19,660 nt of DNA from WRIS01 sp031549175 (GCA_031549175.1 JAVBQH010000090.1:1-19660); one strand, 5' to 3'. Positions 1 to 7,477 are shown, counted from the stretch's first letter. The notes: generated from the sequence alone by a model not told the origin. A program made the numbers and translations.

Positions 1-6
1 ACGCTG

Positions 7-978
7 TTATTTCGAGATGGTGGCGAGAACCCATTCAAGGAATACCTCTTGGGGGTCTGCCCCGCTTTTCATTGCCCGCTCGGTGTCACGGGCGGCGATG
101 AGGGCACGCCGCAGCTCTTCCTTTGAAAACCCACGTGCCCAGGCAAGGTGGTTCTTCACACGCCAGTCTTGAAGCTTCAAGGTGCGTGCGAGATCACGTT
201 CGCAGCCACGCTCGCAGAGCGCCCGGGCGCAGATCAGTTCGCGTAACCGGTTCACGCATTGGGCAAGCAGGGAATGCGGCGTGCTTGATCCCAAACGGTT
301 GAAATACCGGACGCACTTCTTCGTGTCCCTCGCAGAGAACGCATCGATGAATTCCCATGGCTTGGCTTCGGCCGTCCTGCTTACGATTCCCATAACCTCA
401 TGCTCGTTCACGGCATCGGAGCCACGGTGCGCAAGGGCGATCTTGCGGATCTCGGAGTCGAGGCGGACGGTGTTTTCCCCCACAAGGTCTATGAGCGTCT
501 GGACGGCGCCATCGCCCATAACCACGCCTTGCTCGGCGGCGAGGCCCTTGACGGTCTTTCGCAGCTCGAAGCGCTTCTGCGGGGTGCAATCGATGACGGC
601 CGAGGCGCCATGGCCGGCTGCCGCCTTGTACAGGGCGGTGTTCTTTGCAAGCTTGCCGGCGACCAAAGCGAGGACCGTCGAGGTGGAAGGCTTCTGCAGG
701 TAGCTGACGATGGCTTCGGCATCTGCCTTCTTGAGCTTGTCGGCTGAATTAACCTGGACAAGGCGCACCTCGCTTGCGAAGGGCATCGTATTGCAGGCGG
801 CCACGATATCGGCACCGCTTGCCTGTTCGCCGTTGAATGTGTCGGAGTTGAAGCTGAGGTCTCCGAAGGCCTCTATCCGCTTGCGCAGCTTCCCCACTAC
901 CGTGGCACGCTTGAGCTCGTCTTCGCCGTTGATCAGATAGACAGGCAGGAGCGGGGCTTGTTTTTTTTCATGGGACAT
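7..978 (-). CDS. holA: DNA polymerase III subunit delta
   Basis: The 323-residue product has the size and sequence character of bacterial HolA, the clamp-loader subunit that opens the beta sliding clamp and sits with gamma/tau and delta' in the DnaX complex. The N-terminus reads PVYLINGEDELKR (residues 12-24), the usual degenerate nucleotide-binding start of delta, which does not itself hydrolyse ATP. The middle shows RLDSEIRKIAL, typical of the AAA+ lid region. The C-terminal helical collar region (roughly 215-323) carries LLAQCVNRLREL and ends EVFLEWVLATISK. It starts at ATG 978, nine bases after the comEC stop, with only a weak GGA upstream, so translation may be coupled to comEC. The order comEA-comEC-holA is common in bacteria and supports the call. 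The stop codon lies seven bases from the window edge and the gene is complete. Confidence 0.95.
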   Translation of the reverse strand: MSHEKKQAPLLPVYLINGEDELKRATVVGKLRKRIEAFGDLSFNSDTFNGEQASGADIVAACNTMPFASEVRLVQVNSADKLKKADAEAIVSYLQKPSTSTVLALVAGKLAKNTALYKAAAGHGASAVIDCTPQKRFELRKTVKGLAAEQGVVMGDGAVQTLIDLVGENTVRLDSEIRKIALAHRGSDAVNEHEVMGIVSRTAEAKPWEFIDAFSARDTKKCVRYFNRLGSSTPHSLLAQCVNRLRELICARALCERGCERDLARTLKLQDWRVKNHLAWARGFSKEELRRALIAARDTERAMKSGADPQEVFLEWVLATISK

Positions 979-987
979 GAATCCATT

Positions 988-3351
988 CTAACCCAAAGAG
1001 CGCACCAGGATCCGCTCCGGCGTGAATTTGCATACAACATCCCCCTCTTGGTCGGTTCGCATCACCTTGCATCCCTGCTCCTCAAGCAATGCGATGACTT
1101 CGCGTGCGGGATGGCCGTAACGGTTCCCGGAGCCGACACTTATAAGCCCGACCTCCGGGGCAAGCCTTTTTAGGAGCTGCTTTGTGAGGGAATTCTTCGA
1201 GCCATGGTGGCTGACCTTCAGTATGTCGACCTCCCCCACCTGATCGCCCTGCAGCATCCTCTCCAGTCCCTCGGCTTCCAGGTCGCCACACATAAGGGCG
1301 GTCCATATCCGACCTGCAGACCCATGGGTGAGCAGTATCCCCAGGCTGTCATCATTGCCTCCTTGGTCGGAGAACTTCTCGGGGGCCTTCACCTCGAGCG
1401 TGAATGCGCCGACCCTGATGCTGTCCCCCGGCGTGAGACCGACCACCTGGCCGCTTCCCACAAGGTCGCCCGCATCGACCAGCAAGGCCCTGCAGTTCGT
1501 GCAGGGGCAATCAAAAGTCGGCGAGGACACGCAGACGCGCCCGACCCCCACAACCCCCTTCAAGGCCTTCAGCGAGCCGCAATGGTCGTCGTCGGCGTGC
1601 GATACAAATACCGCGTCAAGCCTGTACACCCCGTTCTTTGCCAGATGCTCCACCAGCTGCATGTCCAAAGTGCCGGTGTCTATAAGCACCGCCGAACCCC
1701 GGCTCCGTACCACGAAGGCATCGCCTTGCCCGACATCTAACATGATCAGCTCGTCGTCTGTGAACCTCGGGAAGACGAGGACCACGAGGAGCACGGCCAT
1801 GAATGCCGAGAAGGCGAAAAGCCCCAGGCGCTTAGGCGACGGCCTTGGCCAAGCTTTCCACAGTACAAGCGCCATAACGCCGCTGAGCATCACAGCGCCC
1901 GGCAGCCCTAAAAATGCGGGGATGGAAGCGAAGGGGGCTGATGCCATGAGGGCCACCGTCTCACAGAATGCCTCGGCAAGCACGACGACGGGCATAAGCA
2001 GGTACGTGCTTATGCCAGGAAGGACGACGCCGAGACAGGTGGATAGCAGGCCTCCTGCACAAAGAACCATGAAGAAGGGGGCCGCGACGATGTTTGCCAA
2101 AGGGGCGATCAGGGATATGCGGGAGAACTCGGCAACCATGACCGGCAGCGACAACACAGACGAGGCGCTCGTCAATGACAGCCCTTCGCTCACGATGCCT
2201 GAACTCCCGAAGGGCAGCAATGCGCACCAGGCCTTGAAATAGCTGCCGAAGAGGATGATCCCGAGCGTCGACCCGGCGGAGAGTATAAAGGAGAGCGACT
2301 GCGCCCCGACAGGGTCGAGGACGACAAAGGCGCAAATGCAAAGAGAAAGTGCGCTCATCGACGAGGGACGCCGCCGCGAGAACAGGGAGAGCGATGAGAC
2401 GGCGACCATGCAGGTCGCCCGTAAGGCCGAGACCGGTATCCCGGTACAGACCAGGTAGAGCAGCAGGAAGCCAAGCTGGATTCCTATCGCCGCCCTCCTT
2501 GGAGCCCCGCATGACTTGAGGGCAAGCGCAAGGAAGGAAGCGATGACGGCCAGATGGGCGCCTGAAACCGCAACCATATGGGCAAGGCCTGCGACCTTGA
2601 TCTCCTCTGAGACCTCCATCCCGTTTAGCCGGGCGCGCTCACCGAACAACAATGCCCGCAGAAGAGCCGCGCCTTCTCCCTCGAACCGGTCGTACAGGGA
2701 GAGCGCCGTATTCCTGAACCCGAGTATGAAGGCCATGGCGTCGCCGCGCTCGAGGGTCTCGAAGGACCTGATCCGTGCGCTGGCCGCGACACCCCTTTCC
2801 CAGCAATACTGGGCCGAGCCTTCGCTCGGTGCCTGCATTTGGGTCGATGCCGTGAAAATACTCCCGTAGGCGAGGTCGGGCCCTTGTCCGGTGAAGCTTA
2901 ACCGGACAAGGAACGAGCCTGTTCCTGACGTTTCGGCCTTGGCCAGACACGATGACCCGAAGCTTCCCGGCGACGGATCCTCAACCACCTCGAACCTGAA
3001 CTCCTGCCACCCCAAGACTGCCGCCGCGTCCCTTTGCGCATACATCTGCAGGGCGGCGAAGGCCCCTATGGCAAGGCCTGCCGAGATGCCGAGTGCCACG
3101 CATACCCTTATTGGACCCCCGAGCCGCAGCAATACGGCAACGAGCAGGACGGAGAGGCCGAGCATCGAGAAGGCGGCGGCAAGCAGCAAGCCGGATGGCA
3201 GGCCTTGTGCGCCGCGGTAGGCAAACGCCGCGGCGCCCCAAAGGGAAAGCGCAAGTGCCAGCAGCGCCGGCGGATGAGGCCTTTTGAGGGCCTGTGAGCC
3301 CTCCTGCTCCCTGTAATCCTCAAACAGTGACAAGCGGCGCAAGGTCTGCAA
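988..3351 (-). CDS. comEC: ComEC/Rec2 DNA-uptake channel protein
   Basis: This 787-residue polytopic membrane protein matches ComEC, the inner-membrane channel that passes single-stranded DNA into the cytoplasm during natural transformation. Hydrophobic helices occur near residues 28-47, 52-76 and 80-105. An OB-like soluble stretch lies at about 110-200. The competence-domain signature GLAHMVAVSGAHLAVI lies at 255-270, followed by many membrane segments. A metallo-beta-lactamase-like domain spans about 532-787, with DVGQGD, the metal-ligand motif HADDDH (585-590) and SHHGS (714-718). A short cysteine cluster, CPCTNC (615-620), interrupts this domain. No ATG is available near the N-terminus. 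The frame opens with TTG at 3351 inside the end of comEA (32-nt overlap), and TTG 3342 or TTG 3333 are equally possible, so the start is uncertain by a few codons. Function is assigned from family knowledge; competence of this organism is not shown. Confidence 0.95.
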   Translation of the reverse strand: MQTLRRLSLFEDYREQEGSQALKRPHPPALLALALSLWGAAAFAYRGAQGLPSGLLLAAAFSMLGLSVLLVAVLLRLGGPIRVCVALGISAGLAIGAFAALQMYAQRDAAAVLGWQEFRFEVVEDPSPGSFGSSCLAKAETSGTGSFLVRLSFTGQGPDLAYGSIFTASTQMQAPSEGSAQYCWERGVAASARIRSFETLERGDAMAFILGFRNTALSLYDRFEGEGAALLRALLFGERARLNGMEVSEEIKVAGLAHMVAVSGAHLAVIASFLALALKSCGAPRRAAIGIQLGFLLLYLVCTGIPVSALRATCMVAVSSLSLFSRRRPSSMSALSLCICAFVVLDPVGAQSLSFILSAGSTLGIILFGSYFKAWCALLPFGSSGIVSEGLSLTSASSVLSLPVMVAEFSRISLIAPLANIVAAPFFMVLCAGGLLSTCLGVVLPGISTYLLMPVVVLAEAFCETVALMASAPFASIPAFLGLPGAVMLSGVMALVLWKAWPRPSPKRLGLFAFSAFMAVLLVVLVFPRFTDDELIMLDVGQGDAFVVRSRGSAVLIDTGTLDMQLVEHLAKNGVYRLDAVFVSHADDDHCGSLKALKGVVGVGRVCVSSPTFDCPCTNCRALLVDAGDLVGSGQVVGLTPGDSIRVGAFTLEVKAPEKFSDQGGNDDSLGILLTHGSAGRIWTALMCGDLEAEGLERMLQGDQVGEVDILKVSHHGSKNSLTKQLLKRLAPEVGLISVGSGNRYGHPAREVIALLEEQGCKVMRTDQEGDVVCKFTPERILVRSLG

Positions 3352-3991
3352 GTTTCTTTTCGCCTATCCCCGAGACGCGCGTGAGTTCCTCGACCGTCCG
3401 GAAAGGCCCGTTCGACTCTCTGTCGGCAACGATCTTCTTCGCCGTGGACTCGCCGATGCCGGGAAGCGTTGCGAGGTCGCCGGTGCCCGCCGTGTTGATG
3501 TTCACCTTCCTGGCCGCCTGTGCGGAAGACCCGCCAGACGACGCGGCCGGTGAGGCGGCGATTTCACCGAGGCTTAGGATCAACACCTGCTCGCCGTCGT
3601 TGAGCGTCCGCGCAAGGTTCAGGGAGTCCGTTGCGGCACCCTCAATGAAACCGCCGGCCGCCTCGACGGCTCCGAGCACCCTGGTGCCCTCCTTCAGCTC
3701 ATAGACGCCGGGACGGACGACGGCTCCCCCGACATGGACGGCTATCCTTTTTCCAGCATCCTCGGCCGAACCTGCCTGAACGCCCCCGCCCGAAGCGACT
3801 TCCTGCGAGCTCGGATGGTCGTCCTTCTTCAGCAACTCGAAGCTGTCTGCGTTCACCAGGTTCCATACACCGTGGAGCGTGAGGAAGATTGCGACGAGCG
3901 CAACTGCGGCAATGCCTGCGACGACAGGCAGCCGTACGTTTGAAAGATGGTATTTTGCGCGCTTTGTCTGAGCGCTTTGCACAAACGGCAT
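3320..3991 (-). CDS. comEA: ComEA-type DNA receptor (SLBB + helix-hairpin-helix)
   Basis: From ATG 3991 the product is 223 residues. It has a short basic N-terminus and one membrane-spanning helix at about 20-40. A flexible Ser/Gly-rich linker is followed by an SLBB domain at about 82-140 (VHVGGAVVRPGVYEL) and another Ser/Ala/Gly linker. A C-terminal paired helix-hairpin-helix domain at about 162-221 contains VNINTAG, LPGIGESTAKKI and VSGIGEKKL. This is the architecture of ComEA, the membrane-anchored protein that binds double-stranded DNA outside the cell and hands it to ComEC. A longer frame opens at ATG 4027, but that codon has no ribosome binding site. ATG 3991 is preceded by GGAGGGTGAG at good spacing, so the shorter form is chosen. 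comEC overlaps its 3' end, indicating a shared transcript. Confidence 0.93.
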   Translation of the reverse strand: MPFVQSAQTKRAKYHLSNVRLPVVAGIAAVALVAIFLTLHGVWNLVNADSFELLKKDDHPSSQEVASGGGVQAGSAEDAGKRIAVHVGGAVVRPGVYELKEGTRVLGAVEAAGGFIEGAATDSLNLARTLNDGEQVLILSLGEIAASPAASSGGSSAQAARKVNINTAGTGDLATLPGIGESTAKKIVADRESNGPFRTVEELTRVSGIGEKKLADLAPLVTV

Positions 3992-4343
3992 CTCACCCTC
4001 CGATAATCCCCTGCCTGCGTCCAACATGCGACCCGGATGGGAAGGACCTGGCTGTGGTGGGGGGCCGGCCTTCCCATCGGCTGTCGAAGCACAATGCCCT
4101 TATCGGCGTGTGCCTTGAGACAAGCCTACTAAAACAACCTTGCGGGAAGCTTGCCGGAATTTGGATGGTCTTCAGTACTTTTCCAACGTGGGGTATGGCG
4201 GGATGCTACGTGAATTCCTGGTGCATTTGCCTGAAACCTTGCACAGGCCTTGCTGGAAACCCTGCAGGATCTTTGCGGATTCGGGCCCGGATGTCGCACG
4301 GTTTTCGCCTGAGGCCATACACGGGCTTGCAGATTACCGGGAG
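3992..4343. other. Non-coding gap between thiI and comEA
   Basis: The 352 bases between the thiI stop and the chosen comEA start hold no convincing gene on either strand. Short open frames there are arbitrary in composition and lack ribosome binding sites. There is no tRNA-like T-arm and no intrinsic terminator with a T-tract behind thiI. The one strong structure is the hairpin at 4036-4078, described separately. A weak imperfect direct repeat (TGAAACCTTGC and TGGAAACCCTGC) lies at about 4230-4265. The length of the gap suggests that comEA-comEC-holA has its own promoter, but no hexamer pair with a good match could be picked. Confidence 0.6.
4036..4078 (-). other. Hairpin with C-rich loop in comEA leader
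   Basis: On the minus strand GATGGGAAGG (4078-4069) is perfectly complementary to CCTTCCCATC (4045-4036). Moving inward, CC pairs with GG and GGC pairs with GCC, with single-base bulges. This gives about 15 pairs closing an 11-nt loop that begins with five cytosines; the full C run is six bases. No T-tract follows, so this is not a normal intrinsic terminator. It ends 45 bases upstream of the comEA start, so it would lie in the leader if transcription begins upstream. It resembles one half of an actinobacterial 6C-type RNA, but the second hairpin was not found. Confidence 0.45.
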
Positions 4344-5555
4344 TTAGGCGCGCGCCTTCTTGTTTTGGCGGTAGGCAGGGCTTCGATAGTCTTTGACCTC
4401 GGCTGCTTCGATGATCTCTTCGATCCATCCTTCATAAGGGAGGTTTTCCTCGACCTTGAGGACACGGTCGAGCCTTGCATGGGTTTCCGGGTTGCGCGGC
4501 ATGAACAGGGTGCAGCAATCCGGGGCATCTTGAGAAGAGATGTCGAAGCTTCCGAGACGCTCGGCCTCCCTGATGATCTCCAGCTTGTCGGTGCCGATAA
4601 GAGGCCTGAAAATCGGCATGTCCACCGCTGCGTCGGTAACGCTCAGGTTGTCGAGCGTCTGCGATGCCACCTGGCCCAGGCTTTCCCCGGATACCAAGGC
4701 CTTTGCCTTTTCACGATAGGAGATCGCCTCTGCCACCTTGAACATGAGCCTCCGATACATGAGCACCCGGAGCTCAGGCGGAACCATGGCGGCGATCTCG
4801 CGTTGGTAATCGCCGAAGGCTATGGTGTACACACGCGCTATGCAACCGGTACGCTCGAGCACATGGGCGATGTCGTCAACCAGGTATTCGCTCGTCGATG
4901 CCGTCTGCGGCCTGCCCGAGAAATGAATGCCGATGCAGACGGCCCCGCGCCGTGCAAGGCGCCAAAGGGCGACGGGAGAATCGATACCGCTCGACAGAAG
5001 GCACATCACCTTGCCAGACGATCCGACGGGCAGACCCCCGATCCCCGGGATGCTTCTGGCATAGACATAGGCGGCACCCTGCACCACCTCGACGCCGACC
5101 GTGGCATCAGGGTCCTTCATCCTGACGGCCTTATCCGGGAAGGCCTCGCACAGATAGGCGCCCACCAGTTGGTTGAGCTCCATCGAGCCGATCTCGAAGT
5201 CGGTGTGGTTCCTGCGCGCACTGACCTTGAAGCTTTCGAACTCCCCCACATCGTTCAAGGCCGCACGAGCAGCCTCGTTGAATTCTGCGACCTCGCGTCC
5301 GCATTTGTACCCGCAGGACACGCGGGCGACGCCGGGGATTTCTGAGATGAGGTCGGCCATTGCGCAAGCTTCGGGATATCCCGTTCCCTCTTTGATGAAA
5401 ACGCAGAGGCGGCCGGATATCCGCTTGATTGTGACCAAGGGATAGTCTTTGAGGAGGTATTCGAGGTTCTTGAGAAGGCGGTTCTCAAAAGAACTCCTGT
5501 TATGGCCTTTCAGCCCGATCTCGTGGTAATGGACGAGGCAGATTCTTTGAAACAC
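4344..5555 (-). CDS. thiI: tRNA 4-thiouridine / thiamine sulfurtransferase ThiI
   Basis: The 403-residue product matches ThiI, which adenylates U8 of tRNA and transfers sulfur to make 4-thiouridine; in many organisms it also supplies sulfur for the thiamine thiazole. The N-terminal ferredoxin-like region opens with VHYHEIGLKG (8-17), a variant of the conserved GEIxLKG. A THUMP domain covers about 60-165. The PP-loop ATPase domain begins at about 180 with LLSSGIDSPVALW (186-198), and GESLGQVASQT (290-300) is conserved. Two adjacent cysteines, QDAPDCC (347-348), fall where the family keeps its catalytic Cys. There is no C-terminal rhodanese domain, as in most Gram-positive ThiI proteins. The start is GTG 5555, two bases after the rpoZ stop and without a clear ribosome binding site, which suggests coupled translation. 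The conserved N-terminus leaves little room for a later start. Confidence 0.93.
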   Translation of the reverse strand: MFQRICLVHYHEIGLKGHNRSSFENRLLKNLEYLLKDYPLVTIKRISGRLCVFIKEGTGYPEACAMADLISEIPGVARVSCGYKCGREVAEFNEAARAALNDVGEFESFKVSARRNHTDFEIGSMELNQLVGAYLCEAFPDKAVRMKDPDATVGVEVVQGAAYVYARSIPGIGGLPVGSSGKVMCLLSSGIDSPVALWRLARRGAVCIGIHFSGRPQTASTSEYLVDDIAHVLERTGCIARVYTIAFGDYQREIAAMVPPELRVLMYRRLMFKVAEAISYREKAKALVSGESLGQVASQTLDNLSVTDAAVDMPIFRPLIGTDKLEIIREAERLGSFDISSQDAPDCCTLFMPRNPETHARLDRVLKVEENLPYEGWIEEIIEAAEVKDYRSPAYRQNKKARA

Positions 5556-5557
5556 GT

Positions 5558-5818
5558 CTAATGCTGTGTCATATCGATAGAATCCGGATCGCAGGAGACC
5601 TCCCCGCGGGAGATTTCGTTGAATGCGAGGCTTAAGGGCTTCTTGTCGGCAGCACGGGCTATCTCGACCGCGGTCTGCAGCTGGATTGCACGGTCGCGCT
5701 GCCCGCGCATCATGTCGTTGATATCATGGGCACGCTTTGCCGCGATTGCGCACAGGAGAAACCGGTCGTTATCCGTCTTTTCAAGTAGTGTGTCGATCTT
5801 TGGTTCGATAATGCTCAT
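5558..5818 (-). CDS. rpoZ: DNA-directed RNA polymerase omega subunit
   Basis: The 86-residue product from ATG 5818 matches the omega subunit, which binds the C-terminal part of beta' and helps assemble RNA polymerase. MSIIEPKIDTLLEKTDNDRF leads into the core LLCAIAAKRAHDINDM (21-36), equivalent to the A-KRA-I block of the family, and then a helix ending PLSLAFNEISRGEV. The frame extends 24 codons further upstream into gmk, but the family start fits ATG 5818. AAGGA lies 11 bases before that ATG, inside the end of gmk. The gene begins 13 bases after the gmk stop and ends two bases before thiI. The pair gmk-rpoZ is widely conserved, which supports the identification of this small protein. Confidence 0.92.
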   Translation of the reverse strand: MSIIEPKIDTLLEKTDNDRFLLCAIAAKRAHDINDMMRGQRDRAIQLQTAVEIARAADKKPLSLAFNEISRGEVSCDPDSIDMTQH

Positions 5819-5831
5819 GTGACCATATTCC

Positions 5832-6398
5832 TTATTCTTGATTCGCCTTTTCATTGACAAACGCAACCAGCTCGGCTTCCGCCTTATCAAGGTCGTCGTT
5901 TATCAGCCGTATATCATACTCCATTTTTTGCGAAAGCTCCACCTTTGCCACTTCGAGCCGGGCTTCGATCTTCGCCTGGCTTTCGGTGCCGCGTCGGCGA
6001 AGGCGGCATGTCAGCTCTTCAAGCGAGGGCGGTTCGATGAAGATGAGCTGGGCATGGGGCATCTTCTCCTTTACCTGGAAAGCGCCCTGAACGTCGATTT
6101 CCAAAATGACCTGCTTGCCTGCGGCAATATGCTCTTCCACCGTTTCCTTCGGCGTGCCGTAGCGTGCATCATGCACCTCTGCCCATTCGAGCAGGCCGCC
6201 CCTGGAAACCAGGAGGTCGAAATCGGCGTCGTCGAGAAAGAAGTAATCGACGCCGTCACGCTCGCCTGCCCGAGGCTTGCGGGTGGTTGCAGAAACGGAT
6301 ACCCAGGCATCGGGCATACGCCTCAAAAGACGAGCCACCAGGGTGCCTTTACCAGCCCCTGATGGCCCAGAGATAACGAACAGATTGCCGTTACGCAT
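5832..6398 (-). CDS. gmk: Guanylate kinase
   Basis: The 188-residue product matches guanylate kinase in full length; the enzyme phosphorylates GMP (and dGMP) to GDP with ATP. The P-loop is GPSGAGKGT (11-19). The GMP-binding region carries TTRKPRAGERDGVDYFF and LLEWAEVHDARYGTP. VILEIDVQGAFQVK marks the second half, and the lid and C-terminal helices follow (RLRRRGTES). It starts at ATG 6398, nine bases after the mihF stop. No strong ribosome binding site is visible, so coupling to mihF is likely. The order mihF-gmk-rpoZ is characteristic of actinobacteria. Placement directly downstream of the pyrimidine operon puts nucleotide genes side by side, though the promoter upstream of mihF suggests separate control. 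Confidence 0.97.
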   Translation of the reverse strand: MRNGNLFVISGPSGAGKGTLVARLLRRMPDAWVSVSATTRKPRAGERDGVDYFFLDDADFDLLVSRGGLLEWAEVHDARYGTPKETVEEHIAAGKQVILEIDVQGAFQVKEKMPHAQLIFIEPPSLEELTCRLRRRGTESQAKIEARLEVAKVELSQKMEYDIRLINDDLDKAEAELVAFVNEKANQE

Positions 6399-6407
6399 AA
6401 GAAGGGT

Positions 6408-6716
6408 CTAGCCCAAGCGCTCCAAGAGTGCAGCTTGCTGACGGGCGCCAAGACCGCGAAGGCGGCGGCTTTCAGCAATTTGGAGTTCCTTCATGATTTT
6501 CTCAGCTTTTGCCTTGCCGTAACCAGGGAGGGTTTCGATCAAGGTGGAGACCTTCATACGGCCGACAATTGGATCATCCTTCATCTTGAGAACCTTAGCC
6601 AAAGTGGTTTTTCCGGTTTTCAGATCCTCGCGCACCTTTGCCCTTTTGATGCGGGCAGCCTTTGCCTTTTCCAACGCAGCCTTACGCTCTTCAGGGGTAA
6701 GTTCAGGGATAGCCAT
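6408..6716 (-). CDS. mihF: Actinobacterial integration host factor (mIHF/sIHF-type)
   Basis: The 102-residue product matches the actinobacterial integration host factor family, small basic nucleoid-associated proteins unrelated to enterobacterial IHF that bind and compact DNA. The N-terminal half is a charged helix (LTPEERKAALEKAKAARIKR). The C-terminal half contains the helix-two-turn-helix region KVSTLIETLPGYGKAKAEKI (55-74) and the basic tail SRRLRGLG (83-90). A longer open frame begins at 6794. ATG 6716 is preceded by AAGGAGAAAA at ideal spacing and matches the family N-terminus (MAIPELTPEER), so it is the start. The gene is first in the mihF-gmk-rpoZ-thiI cluster and has a candidate promoter about 35 bases upstream. 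Family membership is well supported; its regulon here is unknown. Confidence 0.93.
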   Translation of the reverse strand: MAIPELTPEERKAALEKAKAARIKRAKVREDLKTGKTTLAKVLKMKDDPIVGRMKVSTLIETLPGYGKAKAEKIMKELQIAESRRLRGLGARQQAALLERLG

Positions 6717-6750
6717 TTTTTCTCCTTCTTTCTTAAAAAGCAATTCCGAG

Positions 6751-6759
6751 ATACTAGCA
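6751..6759 (-). promoter_or_regulatory. Candidate extended -10 promoter of mihF
   Basis: The minus strand reads TGCTAGTAT here, a TGn-extended -10 with TAGTAT. No good -35 is present (TACAGA at 16-base spacing is poor), which is normal for extended -10 promoters. Transcription would start near 6744 and give a leader of about 28 bases before the mihF ATG. The surrounding 6717-6901 region is markedly AT-rich compared with the neighbouring genes. This is a pattern match only. Confidence 0.45.
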
Positions 6760-6786
6760 TGATAGTACTCAATCTGTACACAAGAT

Positions 6787-6817
6787 TGGCTCAAATTTTT
6801 TTAAAATTAGTGAGCCA
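6787..6817. repeat. Inverted repeat upstream of mihF promoter
   Basis: TGGCTCA (6787-6793) and TGAGCCA (6811-6817) are perfect inverted copies. Between them AATTTT (6794-6799) and AAAATT (6803-6808) form a second complementary pair, leaving a three-base loop and a two-base bulge. As RNA from either strand it would form a hairpin of 13 pairs, but neither strand has a T-tract after it, so it is not a standard terminator. As DNA it is centred about 58 bases upstream of the predicted mihF start of transcription, a position typical of an activator or nucleoid-protein site. Confidence 0.5.
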
Positions 6818-6901
6818 TATCACTATTTCAAATAAAAACACTTTATGAAAGGCATACTGGGAACTCTTTACAAAATAAGTATATCCATACGCCTTTGACC
6901 A

Positions 6902-7477
6902 CTACTTACTCTGACGAGAACCAGGTGAATCCAGCGCGACCTTGTCGCGGCATTGCATGCACTCCTCCGGATCCCATGACGGTGTCGGAAGCTCTATCAG
7001 GGGATAGAACGGTGCATCGAACTTCCGCTCGCCCCCTCGGTAGATCATGGACACCACCCCCACGACGGTCGCACCGGCCGCCTCGATGATATCGACAACC
7101 TCCTGCACCGAGCCGCCTGTGGTCACCACATCCTCGCAAACAAGAACCTTTTCACCAGGATTCACCACGAAGCTTCTTCTCAGCGTCATGGTGCCGTCTA
7201 CACGTTCGGTCCACACAAAACGCTTGTCAAGCGCGGCGGCGACGGCATATCCGAACACGATCCCGCCGACAGCGGGCGCCGCAACAAGGTCGATGCACGT
7301 GCCTTCGGGCAGCTTTGCAACGGCTTCGCGCGCAAGCTTGTTGTTTATGGTCGGAAACTCCTGGATGCGGGCACACTGGATGTAGGTGTCGGAATGGCGG
7401 CCGCTCGTCAGCTTGAAGTGGCCCCGACGGACAGCGCCGGTCTCTTCCAAAATCCCAATAATCTCTGCTCGTTCCAC
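6902..7477 (-). CDS. pyrE: Orotate phosphoribosyltransferase
   Basis: The 191-residue product matches OPRTase, which joins orotate to PRPP to form OMP, the fifth step of UMP synthesis. The N-terminal hood region has GHFKLTSGRHSDTYIQC (19-35). The PRPP-binding loop VLVCEDVVTTGGSV (111-124) is intact. The C-terminus has a CxxC pair (EECMQC, 172-177), as seen in many bacterial OPRTases of this branch. An open frame reaches back to TTG 7492, but those codons contain the ribosome binding site (AAAGGAGAAGAT). The start is therefore GTG 7477, giving MERAEIIGIL. pyrE is last in the pyrimidine cluster, 75 bases after pyrF, the largest gap in the operon. No clear promoter or terminator was found in that gap, so it is probably co-transcribed. 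Confidence 0.95.
   Translation of the reverse strand: MERAEIIGILEETGAVRRGHFKLTSGRHSDTYIQCARIQEFPTINNKLAREAVAKLPEGTCIDLVAAPAVGGIVFGYAVAAALDKRFVWTERVDGTMTLRRSFVVNPGEKVLVCEDVVTTGGSVQEVVDIIEAAGATVVGVVSMIYRGGERKFDAPFYPLIELPTPSWDPEECMQCRDKVALDSPGSRQSK

Noticed and set aside
3992..4027. Longer comEA start at ATG 4027
   Set aside because: It has no ribosome binding site, whereas ATG 3991 has a strong one and gives a normal N-terminus before the membrane helix.
4230..4275. Imperfect direct repeat in the thiI-comEA gap, considered as a CRISPR or repeat array
   Set aside because: There are only two diverged units, with no regular spacing.
4140..5345. 401-codon open frame on the plus strand
   Set aside because: It is antisense to thiI for most of its length and has no recognisable domain or ribosome binding site.
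6848..6896. Inverted repeat AAAGGCATA / TACGCCTTT as terminator after pyrE
   Set aside because: The arms are nine pairs with one wobble, but the loop is 31 bases and the nearest T-rich stretch begins about nine bases after the stem, so this is too weak to call.
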